Assembly (NCBI GenBank): GCA_963765785.1
Contig: CAVXXW010000022.1
Coordinates: forward strand, 62,001-126,000
DNA length: 64,000 nucleotides
Origin: AC-32 sp963765785
GTDB taxonomy: Bacteria; Actinomycetota; Thermoleophilia; Gaiellales; Gaiellaceae
Direction: 5' to 3'
The position numbers and the translations under genes were made by a program. A model generated the notes under the pieces. It was given only the letters and a program-made list of their open reading frames with translations, had not been told where the DNA came from and searched no databases. Positions 18,349 through 26,232 of this stretch are shown piece after piece. The first letter of the stretch is position 1, and the number at the start of each line of letters is the position of its first letter.

Positions 18349-18741
18349 GTGCGACATCGTGGACATCCACGCTCCCGCAGCCGCCGACTCGTCGGGCCGG
18401 GGCGCTGGCACGTCCACGCCCGCGTCGAGCGCTTCGTCGAGCCGTCGCTCCTGCTGCTCCTACGCGAGCGGCCGCTGCACGGCTACGAGCTGCTCGAGCG
18501 CTTGCCGGAGCTGGGGGTCGAGGGCCGGGTCGACATCGGCAACCTCTACCGGCTCCTGCGCGCGCTCGAGCAGGAGGGCCTCGTCGCCTCCGAGTGGAGC
18601 GACGAGCTGCCTGGGCCGGCGAAGCGCACGTACGAGCTGACCGACGACGGGCGCCGCGTGCTCGACACGTGGGCCGAGGCGCTCGGGCGCGCGCAGTCCA
18701 CGATCGCAAGCTTTCTCGAGCGTTACGAAGAAGGGAGGTGA
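18349..18741 (+). CDS. PadR-family transcriptional regulator
   Basis: A 130 aa winged-helix regulator. The PadR core runs from VEPSLLLLLRERPLHGYEL through NLYRLLRALEQEGLVASEW to KRTYELTDDGRRVLDTW, with the wing and C-terminal dimer helix. PadR proteins usually repress adjacent genes and their own promoter in response to small molecules. Its promoter is leaderless (TATACT, 7 nt, GTG) inside a palindromic region, suggesting autoregulation. The stop is 2 bases before the next small gene, which it probably co-expresses. Confidence 0.87.
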   Translation: MRHRGHPRSRSRRLVGPGRWHVHARVERFVEPSLLLLLRERPLHGYELLERLPELGVEGRVDIGNLYRLLRALEQEGLVASEWSDELPGPAKRTYELTDDGRRVLDTWAEALGRAQSTIASFLERYEEGR

Positions 18742-18743
18742 GC

Positions 18744-18929
18744 ATGCACGGATACCGACACCGTCACCACGGCTTCGGCCGGCGCCACCGGCGTTTCCCG
18801 AACCGCGAAGAGTGGCTCCAGCGACTCGAGGAGTACCAGCGCGACCTCGAGCAGGAGATCGCCGACGTCGCCGACGTGATCAAGCATCTGAAGTCGTCGG
18901 AGACGCCGGAGGGGACGACCGCCGTCTAG
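18744..18929 (+). CDS. 61 aa His/Arg-rich helical protein
   Basis: Not a named family that I recognise. Residues 1-17 are very rich in His, Arg and Gly (M-H-G-Y-R-H-R-H-H-G and so on), then an amphipathic, probably coiled-coil helix (EEWLQRLEEYQRDLEQEIAD) and a short polar tail. GGGAGGTGA at 18733-18741 provides an SD and overlaps the padR stop, so the two are translationally coupled. Short proteins with a C-terminal coiled coil after PadR regulators occur elsewhere. The His-rich head may bind metal. A strong hairpin follows. Confidence 0.72.
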   Translation: MHGYRHRHHGFGRRHRRFPNREEWLQRLEEYQRDLEQEIADVADVIKHLKSSETPEGTTAV

Positions 18930-18937
18930 GGCTCTTG

Positions 18938-18958
18938 GGCCCCGCCCAAAGCGGGGCC
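18938..18958 (+). terminator. Terminator-like hairpin after the padR pair
   Basis: GGCCCCGC (18938-18945), loop CCAAA, GCGGGGCC (18951-18958): a perfect 8 bp stem. No T-tract, only AATTG follows. It separates the padR pair from the rimP promoter. Confidence 0.7.
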
Positions 18959-18976
18959 AATTGCCCCGTTTCCAGT

Positions 18977-18985
18977 TGCTATCCT
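18977..18985 (+). promoter_or_regulatory. Extended -10 promoter of the rimP-nusA operon
   Basis: TGC-TATCCT (extended -10), with the wider sequence GTTGCTATCCT. The rpsO promoter has nearly the same string, GTTGCTACCCT. A start near 18992 would give a leader of about 60 nt. Confidence 0.55.
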
Positions 18986-18996
18986 GGCTTCCACCA

Positions 18997-19040
18997 CATT
19001 TCACCGGCTTGGCGAAATGGGCGCGCAGCGCCCATTTTTT
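18997..19040 (+). promoter_or_regulatory. Attenuator-like leader before rimP: competing hairpin and intrinsic terminator
   Basis: The terminator is AAATGGGCGC (19015-19024), loop GCA, GCGCCCATTT (19028-19037), with a T-tract through 19040. An upstream hairpin pairs CATTTC (18997-19002) with GAAATG (19014-19019), plus inner CC/GG, and consumes the terminator's 5' arm. The two folds cannot coexist. The SD GAGGAG (19043-19048) lies just after the T-tract. Confidence 0.7.
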
Positions 19041-19052
19041 GTGAGGAGCGGA

Positions 19053-19487
19053 GTGCCGAACGTCTACGACAAGGAGCGAACGCTGCAGAGCGAGATCAGC
19101 AGCAAGGTCACGGAGGCCCTGCCGGGCGTCGAGGTGCTTGCGGTCGAGCTCAGCGGCCCGGAGCGCTTCACGGTCTACGTCGACCGCGACAGCGGCGTCG
19201 ACCTGGCGCTGTGCCAGCAGGTCACGCGCCTGCTCTCGGACTACCTGCGCGACTACGGCGTCGACGTCTCCTCTCCGGGCCCCGAGCCGCCGCTGCGCAA
19301 GCCGGAGCACTTCGAGCGCGCGGTCGGCCGCCACGTCAAGCTGAAGACCGAAGGGCGCAAGCTGCGCGGGGAGGTAACCCGGGCCGGCGCCGACGCCGTG
19401 ACCGTGGCCGCCGACGGCGGCGAGTTCGACATCCCGTACGGCGAGATCGTGCGGGGCAATCTGATCGAGGAGAGGGAAGGGCGATGA
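19053..19487 (+). CDS. rimP: Ribosome maturation factor RimP
   Basis: Needed for 30S subunit maturation. The 144 aa protein has an N-terminal alpha-beta domain (VEVLAVELSGPERFTVYVDRD) and a C-terminal SH3-like domain (KLKTEGRKLRGEVTRAG). GTG 19053 is chosen because GAGGAG lies at 19043-19048. The in-frame ATG 19017 lies inside the terminator hairpin and is unlikely. It overlaps nusA by ATGA. Expression probably depends on read-through of the terminator directly upstream. Confidence 0.92.
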   Translation: MPNVYDKERTLQSEISSKVTEALPGVEVLAVELSGPERFTVYVDRDSGVDLALCQQVTRLLSDYLRDYGVDVSSPGPEPPLRKPEHFERAVGRHVKLKTEGRKLRGEVTRAGADAVTVAADGGEFDIPYGEIVRGNLIEEREGR

Positions 19488-21070
19488 CCAGGGAGATCAT
19501 CGAGCTCGTCCACGAGCTCGAGCGCGACAAGGGCATCGAAGGCGACACGCTGATCGCGGCGCTGGAAGACGCGCTGCTCGCGGCGTACAAGAAGACGCCG
19601 GGCGCGTCCCGTCACGCCGTCGTCGAGCTGGACGGTGAGGGCGACTTCCGCGTCTTCTCGATCGAGCTGCCGGAGGACGTCGAGGAGCGCCTGCTCGAGG
19701 AGGCGCGTGAGCGCGTCCTGACCGAGCTCGAGGCCGCCGAGGTGGAGAACGGCGAGCGCTCTCACGTGCTCGTCACAGACGAGGACCTCGACATCGACTG
19801 GTCCGACGTGCCCGACGAGCAGGTCAAGCGCGCGGACGTCACGCCGGAAAACTTCGGCCGCATCGCGGCGCAGACTGCGAAGCAGGTGATCACGCAGCGC
19901 ATCCGCGAGGCGGAGCGCCAGATCATGTACGACGAGTACGTCGACCGCGTGACCGAGGTCGTGACGGGCATCGTCCAGCAGGCCGGCGATCGCAACAACG
20001 TGCTGGTCGACCTCGGCAAGGTCGAGGCCCTGCTGCCGCGCTCCGAGCAGGTGGACGGGGAGCGCTACGAGCAGGGCTCGCGCATCAAGGCCGTCATCAC
20101 CGAGGTCCGCAGCGGGACGAAGGGCCCGCAGGTGATCCTCTCGCGCCGCGACCCGGAGCTGATCCGGACGCTGTTCGAGCTCGAAGTGCCGGAGATCGCC
20201 GACAGCCTCGTCGAGATCCGCGCGGTCGCGCGCGAGCCGGGCTACCGCTCGAAGATCGCCGTCGAGTCGCACGCGCAGGGCGTCGACCCGGTCGGCGCGT
20301 GCGTCGGGCCCCGCGGCTCGCGCGTGCGCATGGTCGTGTCCGAGCTGCGCGGCGAGAAGATCGACATCATCCCGTGGAACCCGGAGCCCGCGCGCTTCGT
20401 CGCCAAGGCGCTCTCACCGGCTCGCGTTCGCGAGGTCTACCTCGACGACGAGGGCAAGGAGGCTACCGTCGTCGTGCCGGACGACCAGCTCGCGCTGGCG
20501 ATCGGCAAGGAGGGCATGAATGCCCGCCTCGCCGCGCGCCTGACGGGTTGGAAGGTCGACATCAAGTCCGACACCGAGTTCGCGACCGAGGAGGCCGAGG
20601 CGGCCTTCGCGGGCGAGGGCGGCGAGGACACCGAGTTCACCGGCCGCTGCGCGGCGATCCTCTCGACGGGCAAGCGCTGCCCGAACGCGGCCCTGCCCGG
20701 CTCCCGCTACTGCGGTGTGCCGGCGCACCAGGAGCTCGCGCTCCGGGCCGACGTCGCGGACGACGAGGAGCCGGTCGTCGACGAGTCCGAGCCCGAGCTC
20801 GAGGCGGAGGCCGAGCTGGCCGAGCCCGAGGCCGAGAGCATCGGCCCCGACACGGTCGAGCCGGTCACGCCCGAGGAGGAGCTCGAGAGCGAGGCGCCCG
20901 CCGACGCGGTCGCGACCGAAAGCCCGAGCGCGGCCGCCGTGCTGAGCGCGGAGGGCGAGTCCGAGTTCGGGCTTCCGCATCCGCAGGAGGCGCCGCCGGA
21001 GAAGGAGTCGATCCCGGTCGAGCCGCTCGACGAGCAGCCCGCCGAGGAGGGGGCCGAAGGCGCTGCGTGA
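19484..21070 (+). CDS. nusA: Transcription termination/antitermination factor NusA with zinc-knuckle and acidic tail
   Basis: Binds RNA polymerase and nascent RNA, controlling pausing and termination. The order is N-terminal domain (1-140), S1 domain (about 145-215, NNVLVDLGKVEALLPRSEQ), KH1 with EPGYRSKIAV and PVGACVGPRGSRV, then KH2 with LAIGKEGMNARLAARLTGW near residue 340. After KH2 comes an unusual C389-x9-C399-x10-C410-x4-H415 motif, which looks like a small zinc knuckle, then about 110 residues rich in Glu, Asp, Pro and Ala. E. coli-type acidic repeats are absent. The total is 528 aa. It overlaps rnpM by GTGA. Confidence 0.94.
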   Translation: MTREIIELVHELERDKGIEGDTLIAALEDALLAAYKKTPGASRHAVVELDGEGDFRVFSIELPEDVEERLLEEARERVLTELEAAEVENGERSHVLVTDEDLDIDWSDVPDEQVKRADVTPENFGRIAAQTAKQVITQRIREAERQIMYDEYVDRVTEVVTGIVQQAGDRNNVLVDLGKVEALLPRSEQVDGERYEQGSRIKAVITEVRSGTKGPQVILSRRDPELIRTLFELEVPEIADSLVEIRAVAREPGYRSKIAVESHAQGVDPVGACVGPRGSRVRMVVSELRGEKIDIIPWNPEPARFVAKALSPARVREVYLDDEGKEATVVVPDDQLALAIGKEGMNARLAARLTGWKVDIKSDTEFATEEAEAAFAGEGGEDTEFTGRCAAILSTGKRCPNAALPGSRYCGVPAHQELALRADVADDEEPVVDESEPELEAEAELAEPEAESIGPDTVEPVTPEEELESEAPADAVATESPSAAAVLSAEGESEFGLPHPQEAPPEKESIPVEPLDEQPAEEGAEGAA

Positions 21071-21303
21071 GCGATCCCGTCAGGACGTGCGCGGGCTGCG
21101 GGCGCAAGGCGCCACAGCAGGAGCTGCTGCGCTTCGTGGCACTCGAGGGCACGCTGACGCACTCGCAGAAAGGCCCGGGTCGCGGCGTCTACACCTGCCG
21201 AAGGCTCGCCTGCTTCGAGCGCGCGCGGGAACGCCGGGCGTTCGCCCGCACGCTCCGGCAGACCGTCACCGTCGATCGGGAGCTGGGTCGCCTCTACACT
21301 TGA
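21067..21303 (+). CDS. rnpM: YlxR/RnpM RNA-binding protein
   Basis: A 78 aa YlxR-family protein always found between nusA and infB; the Bacillus homologue modulates RNase P. Visible are RTCAGCGRKAPQQELLRFV with its two cysteines, and the conserved GPGRGVYTCRRLACFERA segment. GTG 21067 overlaps the nusA stop. It lies 6 bases before infB. Confidence 0.88.
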   Translation: MSDPVRTCAGCGRKAPQQELLRFVALEGTLTHSQKGPGRGVYTCRRLACFERARERRAFARTLRQTVTVDRELGRLYT

Positions 21304-21309
21304 GCGCTG

Positions 21310-23358
21310 ATGGCTGACCGTCCGAACAAGCCCAATCGCCCGATCCGGCCGCGTCAGGGGGCTCCGGCAGGGCGCCGCAAGCGTCGTGTCGTGATCGACA
21401 CCGGCGCCGCGCGCCCGCGCCAGGACGGCAGGCAGCGCCGCGACCAGCAGGAGCAGAAGCCGAAGGAGAAGACCCCGGTCGCACCGCTCACCGGGCCGGT
21501 GACCGTCGAGTCCGGCGTCACCGTCAAGGATCTCTCGCAGGCGCTCGGCGTCCCGGTGCCGAAGCTGATCACCATTCTGATGGGCCTCGGGGCGCCGAAG
21601 ACCGTCACCCAGTCGCTCGCCGACGAGGAGGTCCAGCTGATCGGGACCGAGGTCGGGCGCGAGGTGAACATCAAGCACGCCGCCGAGGAGGAGCTCGAGC
21701 CCGAGGTCTACGAGGACGACGACGCCGACCTGACTGCCAGGCCGCCGGTGGTCACGATCATGGGCCACGTCGACCACGGCAAGACGACGCTGCTCGACGC
21801 GATCCGCAAGACGGCGGTGGTCGAGACGGAGGCCGGCGGGATCACGCAGCACATCGGCGCCTACCAGGTCGTCCACGGCGAGCGGAAGATCACCTTCCTC
21901 GACACCCCCGGCCATGAGGCCTTCACCGCCATGCGCGCCCGCGGCGCGAAGGTGACGGACATCGCGGTGCTGGTCGTCGCGGCCGACGACGGCGTCATGC
22001 CGCAGACGAAGGAGTCGATCTCGCACGCGCGCGCAGCCGAGGTGCCGATCGTCGTGGCCGTGAACAAGATCGATCTGCCCGATGCGAACGTCGACCGCGT
22101 GCGCACCGAGCTCGCGGCCGAGGAGCTGCAGCCCGAGGAGTGGGGCGGCACGACGCAGTTCGCGCTCGTCTCCGCCAAGCAGAGCGAGGGCCTCGACGAG
22201 CTGCTCGAGAAGGTGCTGCTGGTCGCGGACGCCGAGCTCGAGCTGACCGCGAACGCCAAGGCCGAGGCCTCCGGCCCGATCGTCGAGTCACGTCTCGACG
22301 TCGGCCGCGGCCCGGTCGCGACGATGCTCGTCCACCGCGGCACGCTGCGCGTCGGAGACGCGATCGTCGCCGGCGACGCGTGGGGCAAGGTGCGCGCGCT
22401 CTACAACTTCCGCGGCGAGAAGGTCAAGGAGGCGACTCCGGGCGATCCGGTCGAGATTCTCGGCTTCGATCATCCGCCGCCCGCGGGCGAGTACGCGAAG
22501 GTGGTCGAGAACGAGCGCGCGGCGCGCGGGTTCGCGCAGACGCGCGGCGAGCGCCTGCGCCGGGAGCAGTTCGCGACACAGCGGTCGTCGGGTGTGACCC
22601 TCGAGACCCTCTTCGACGCGCTCCAGCACGGCGCGATTCAGGACCTGAACCTCGTGCTCAAGGGCGACGTCGTCGGCTCCGTCGAGGCGGCGATCTCGGA
22701 GCTCTCGAAGATCCAGCACCCCGAGGTGCGCGTCAACGTGATCCACCAGGGCGTCGGCGGGATCACCGAGAACGACATCATGCTCGCCTCCGCGTCGAAC
22801 GCGATGGTCGTCGGCTTCAACGTCCGCCCGAACGCCGAGGCGCGCCAGCTGGCCGACCGCGAGGGCGTCGAGATCCGCACCTACCGCGTCATCTACCAGC
22901 TGACCGAGGACATCGAGCAGGCCCTGATCGGGATGCTGAAGCCGCTCACGGAGGAGCGAACGCTCGGCGAGGTCGAGGTGCGGCAGCTGTTCCGCGTCTC
23001 GCGGCTGGGCACGATCGCCGGCTCGTACGTCACGAGCGGCCAGGTGCGGCGCAACGCCAACGTGCGCGTCGTGCGCGACGGTACGGTCATCTACGAGACG
23101 CGGATCGCGCAGCTGAAGCGCTTCAAGGACGACGTCCGCGAGGTGGAGGAGGGCTTCGAGTGCGGCATCCTGCTCGAGGGCTTCAACGACCTCAAGGAAG
23201 GCGACGTGCTCGAGGTCTACGAGACCCGCGAGGTCGAGCGCACCGATCTCGAGACGCCGGCGCCGGCGCCGGCCCACGCCCGCCGCATAGCGCCTTGGGC
23301 GCCGGCTGGGTCGGCATCCTCTCCGTCGAGCTGCACTTCCCCGAGAACCGCTCGCTGA
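21310..23358 (+). CDS. infB: Translation initiation factor IF-2
   Basis: GTPase that places initiator tRNA on the ribosome. The short basic N-terminal region (residues 1-60) precedes the IF2-N domain (VKDLSQALGVPVPKLI). The G domain has P-loop GHVDHGKTT at 152-160, DTPGHEAF and NKID, followed by domains II, III and C-terminal C2 (FECGILLEGFNDLKEGDVL). At 682 aa it is short for Actinobacteria because the long variable N-terminus is missing. The last 22 or so residues (Pro, Ala, Arg, Ser rich) run past the family end into the next gene, overlapping it by 64 bases in another frame. Confidence 0.95.
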   Translation: MADRPNKPNRPIRPRQGAPAGRRKRRVVIDTGAARPRQDGRQRRDQQEQKPKEKTPVAPLTGPVTVESGVTVKDLSQALGVPVPKLITILMGLGAPKTVTQSLADEEVQLIGTEVGREVNIKHAAEEELEPEVYEDDDADLTARPPVVTIMGHVDHGKTTLLDAIRKTAVVETEAGGITQHIGAYQVVHGERKITFLDTPGHEAFTAMRARGAKVTDIAVLVVAADDGVMPQTKESISHARAAEVPIVVAVNKIDLPDANVDRVRTELAAEELQPEEWGGTTQFALVSAKQSEGLDELLEKVLLVADAELELTANAKAEASGPIVESRLDVGRGPVATMLVHRGTLRVGDAIVAGDAWGKVRALYNFRGEKVKEATPGDPVEILGFDHPPPAGEYAKVVENERAARGFAQTRGERLRREQFATQRSSGVTLETLFDALQHGAIQDLNLVLKGDVVGSVEAAISELSKIQHPEVRVNVIHQGVGGITENDIMLASASNAMVVGFNVRPNAEARQLADREGVEIRTYRVIYQLTEDIEQALIGMLKPLTEERTLGEVEVRQLFRVSRLGTIAGSYVTSGQVRRNANVRVVRDGTVIYETRIAQLKRFKDDVREVEEGFECGILLEGFNDLKEGDVLEVYETREVERTDLETPAPAPAHARRIAPWAPAGSASSPSSCTSPRTAR

Positions 23359-23594
23359 AGGGCAAGCGCAAGGAGCTCCTGTCCGCGAAGGCGCAGCTGC
23401 AGCGCCGCTTCGGCGCGTCGGTGGCCGAGGTCGACCACCACGACCTCTGGCAGCGCGCCCGGCTGACGGTCGCCTGCGTGGCCCGCGGCCACCGCGAGGT
23501 CGAGGAGCTGCTCGCCGGCGCCGAGCGCTACCTCGCGAGCCAGGCGTACGTGCTCGCGAGCGCCGAGCGCGAGGTTGTCACGTTGGACGAGTGA
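23295..23594 (+). CDS. DUF503 family protein (YlxP-like)
   Basis: A 99 aa protein of the DUF503 family, normally encoded between infB and rbfA. The characteristic segment is VELHFPENRSLKGKRKELLS near the start and then VAEVDHHDLWQRARLTVAC. Function is not established; the location suggests a role in ribosome biogenesis. TTG 23295 is the only reasonable start and lies inside infB. Its end overlaps the convergent minus-strand gene by 17 bases. Confidence 0.85.
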   Translation: MGAGWVGILSVELHFPENRSLKGKRKELLSAKAQLQRRFGASVAEVDHHDLWQRARLTVACVARGHREVEELLAGAERYLASQAYVLASAEREVVTLDE

Positions 23595-24849
23595 CCGGCG
23601 CTTTCAGCACCCACAGGCCGGTGATCAGGTCGGACGCGAGGACGTAGTGCGGCATCGGGAACACGCCCCAGACGGCGGTGCACGTCTCGCCGGGGCAGAG
23701 CAGCCCGTGGCGGTCCCGCCCGGGCGGCGGCCGGAACCGGGCCAGGAAGCGCGGCTTGCGCGGGTTGGCGACGTCGAACAGCGCGACGCCCTGTCCGTAC
23801 CACGAGAAGTAGGCGCGGTGGCCGACGACCTTCGGGTCGTGGACGCTGCCCGACAGCGGTAGCCGGCCGGAGAAGTCGCCGCCGGGAGCGAGCCGGTACG
23901 GAAGCCGAACGTTCGCCAGCCGGACGGGATGCGTAGGATCGGCGACGTTCCACACGACCGGCCGCCCGCGGAGCGTCTCATGGTTCTCGAGCAGCGTCTT
24001 CTCGCCGGGGAGGAGCCAGGCCGAGTGGGCGTTTCCCTGGCCGCGGGCGGTGCGCCCAAGGTAGCGCGGCTTCGCAGGGTCGGAGATGTCGAGGATCACC
24101 GTGCCGAGGCTCCAGTACGAGAGGTACGCACGGGTCGCGCTGGCGTTCGTGATCACGGAGTGGACGAGCACGCGCCGATCGGTCCCGAGATCTGTCTGAA
24201 TCAGCGGCGAGCACTCGTGCAGGTCGCGGCACGCGCTCCAACCGCCCACCTCGGTCGGAGCCTCGGGCTTCGAGACGTCGAAGCTGTGGAACCCGAACGA
24301 CTCTGGAGCGGCCGCGAACTCTGCCGCGGCTTCGGCCGTGTAGACCCAGGCGTGCCCGCGGGCGCTCGCCAGCCAGATCTCGTGGGAGCCGCGTGGCTCG
24401 GTGCGAACGAGTGCGAGGCGCCTGGGCTTCGCCGGGTTCGTCACGTCGTAGAGGACGAAGCCGCCGAAGCCATTCGTGCACGCCTGCACGCTGGTCGCGG
24501 CCAACACGCCGTCGAATCCCGCGCTGTGGACGCGCCTGACGATCGTCTTCTCGGTCCAGGTCCCTGGAATGCGGGCGAACGTCGCGATGTGGCGCGGCCG
24601 GCGTGGGTTCGCCAGGTCGTAGACCCGGACGCCCTGCGCCGGGCAGTCGTCCCCCGCCTCGCCCTTGCGACTCGAGAGGTAGGCGTAGTGGCGCTCGCCG
24701 ACCACGTCTGCGCTGTAGCCGCCGGAGGGAGCCACGTGGCCGAGCACGACGAAGCCCTTGCCGCGGGGCGCCCGCTGGGTTCCCGCATGGGTCGCTGCCG
24801 CCGTCGCGACGAAGGTGAGCCAGACCGCCAGCAGAAGCGCCCGCCGCAC
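23578..24849 (-). CDS. Secreted LVIVD-repeat beta-propeller protein
   Basis: A 423 aa exported protein. The N-terminus is a signal peptide (residues 1-19, ALLLAVWLTFVATAAATHA). The rest is a series of LVIVD-type blades, each ending in phrases such as GVRVYDLANPRRPRHIATF, FVLYDVTNPAKPRRLALV, TVILDISDPAKPRYLGR and VALFDVANPRKPRFLARF. Proteins with these repeats are probably surface or periplasmic; the ligand is unknown. GTG 24849 is the start. This gene interrupts the usual infB-DUF503-rbfA string on the opposite strand, suggesting insertion. Confidence 0.87.
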   Translation of the reverse strand: MRRALLLAVWLTFVATAAATHAGTQRAPRGKGFVVLGHVAPSGGYSADVVGERHYAYLSSRKGEAGDDCPAQGVRVYDLANPRRPRHIATFARIPGTWTEKTIVRRVHSAGFDGVLAATSVQACTNGFGGFVLYDVTNPAKPRRLALVRTEPRGSHEIWLASARGHAWVYTAEAAAEFAAAPESFGFHSFDVSKPEAPTEVGGWSACRDLHECSPLIQTDLGTDRRVLVHSVITNASATRAYLSYWSLGTVILDISDPAKPRYLGRTARGQGNAHSAWLLPGEKTLLENHETLRGRPVVWNVADPTHPVRLANVRLPYRLAPGGDFSGRLPLSGSVHDPKVVGHRAYFSWYGQGVALFDVANPRKPRFLARFRPPPGRDRHGLLCPGETCTAVWGVFPMPHYVLASDLITGLWVLKAPVTRPT

Positions 24850-24908
24850 TACTGACTAGGACGGCACCCAGCCCGATGAGTTGGCTCCGAGTCGCTTGAA
24901 TACCTCGG

Positions 24909-25259
24909 ATGAGCGAGCGGATGCGACGCGTGAACGAGGCGGTCAAGGAGGTCGTCTCGGAGGGCCTCGGCGAGCTGAAGGACCCGCGGATCGGGTTCGT
25001 CACCGTGACCGGGGTCCAGACCTCGGCCGACCTCCGGCACGCGCGAGTGTTCGTCAGCGTGCTCGGCTCAGAGGCGAAGCGGCGCAAGACGCTCGCAGGG
25101 CTCGAGGCGGCGCACGGCGTCCTGCAGGCGCGCGTCGCCCGCCAGCTCCGACTGAAGCGGACTCCCCAACTGGCCTTCGAATACGATCCGACGGTCGAGC
25201 GCGGGGTCCGCATGACCCAACTCATCGATGAGCTCGCCCCAGACTCAGCAGACGAGTGA
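24909..25259 (+). CDS. rbfA: Ribosome-binding factor A
   Basis: The 116 aa KH-like factor assists 16S rRNA 5'-end maturation and 30S assembly. The core is RMRRVNEAVKEVVSEGLGEL, DPRIGFVTVTGVQTSADLRHA and VFVSVLG. ATG 24909 has no SD. The region just upstream (TTGGCT at 24881, AATACC near 24899) may be its own promoter, needed because the minus-strand insertion cuts it off from infB. It overlaps nrnA by 32 bases. Confidence 0.93.
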   Translation: MSERMRRVNEAVKEVVSEGLGELKDPRIGFVTVTGVQTSADLRHARVFVSVLGSEAKRRKTLAGLEAAHGVLQARVARQLRLKRTPQLAFEYDPTVERGVRMTQLIDELAPDSADE

Positions 25260-26232
25260 CCTGCAGGCGGTCGCGGACGCGCTTCGCTCCAACGACCGCT
25301 TCCTGCTCGTCACCCACGAGAACCCCGACGGCGACGCGCTCGGGTCATTGCTCGCGACGAAGCTCGCGCTCGACCAGCTCGGCAAGGACAGCCTGATGTA
25401 CCTCTACGGGGACGCGCCGCTCCCGCGCGAGTACGGCTTCATGCCGCTCGAGGGGATTCTGCGCGAGCCGCCGGCGGACGCCGGCGAGCGGGTGCTCGTC
25501 GCGCTCGACTGCGCGAACGAGTCGCGGATCGGGCCGGACACGACGTTGCTCGAGACCGCGCCGCTGACGCTCGACGTCGACCACCACCACGACAACTCGC
25601 GCTTCGGCGACATCAGTCTCGTCGTCGGCAACGCCTCGTCGACCGGGGAGGTGCTGCGCGACGTCTTCCGCGAGCTCGGGGTCGAGCTGACGCCGGAGAT
25701 CGCCGAGGCGCTCTACATCGCCGTTGTCACCGATACGGGCCGCTTCCAGTACTCGAACACGACGCCGAAGGCGCTGCGGCTCGCGGCCGAGCTGGTGGAG
25801 GCGGGCGCCGACGTCCACCAGGTCTTCCAGAGCGTCTACGAGTCGGTCGAGTTCGCGAAGCTGAAGCTGCTCGGGCGGGCGCTCGACCGCGCGCAGGTGA
25901 TGGAGGGCGGCCGGCTCGTCGTCTCGTACCTGCTCCGCAGCGACTACACCGACCTCAACGTCGCCGAGGCCTACTCCGAGGGGATCATCGACTACCTCCG
26001 CGCGGTCGAGGGCGCCGAGATGGCCGCGCTGATCCGGGAGCCGCCGCGCCGCGACGGCCCGCCTCGCCGCGTGAGCCTGCGGGCGTCGAACGACGAGCTC
26101 GACGTGTCGGCGATCGCGCGCGAGGCCGGCGGTGGCGGCCACCGCCAGGCGGCCGGCTTCTCGAGCGACCAGTCCGTCGAGGAGATCGCGGACTTCATCC
26201 ACCGCGAGTTCCGTGCCGCCACGGGCGCTTGA
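25228..26232 (+). CDS. nrnA: Bifunctional oligoribonuclease/PAP phosphatase NrnA (DHH-DHHA1)
   Basis: Degrades nano-RNAs and dephosphorylates pAp in relatives. The 334 aa protein has HENPDGDALGS near residue 30 and the DHH triad in LDVDHHHDN near residue 115, both metal-binding, with a DTGRFQYSNT segment. The C-terminal DHHA1 domain ends with GGGGHRQAAGF. ATG 25228 lies within rbfA and the end overlaps truB. In other Actinobacteria this gene likewise lies between rbfA and truB. Confidence 0.93.
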   Translation: MSSPQTQQTSDLQAVADALRSNDRFLLVTHENPDGDALGSLLATKLALDQLGKDSLMYLYGDAPLPREYGFMPLEGILREPPADAGERVLVALDCANESRIGPDTTLLETAPLTLDVDHHHDNSRFGDISLVVGNASSTGEVLRDVFRELGVELTPEIAEALYIAVVTDTGRFQYSNTTPKALRLAAELVEAGADVHQVFQSVYESVEFAKLKLLGRALDRAQVMEGGRLVVSYLLRSDYTDLNVAEAYSEGIIDYLRAVEGAEMAALIREPPRRDGPPRRVSLRASNDELDVSAIAREAGGGGHRQAAGFSSDQSVEEIADFIHREFRAATGA

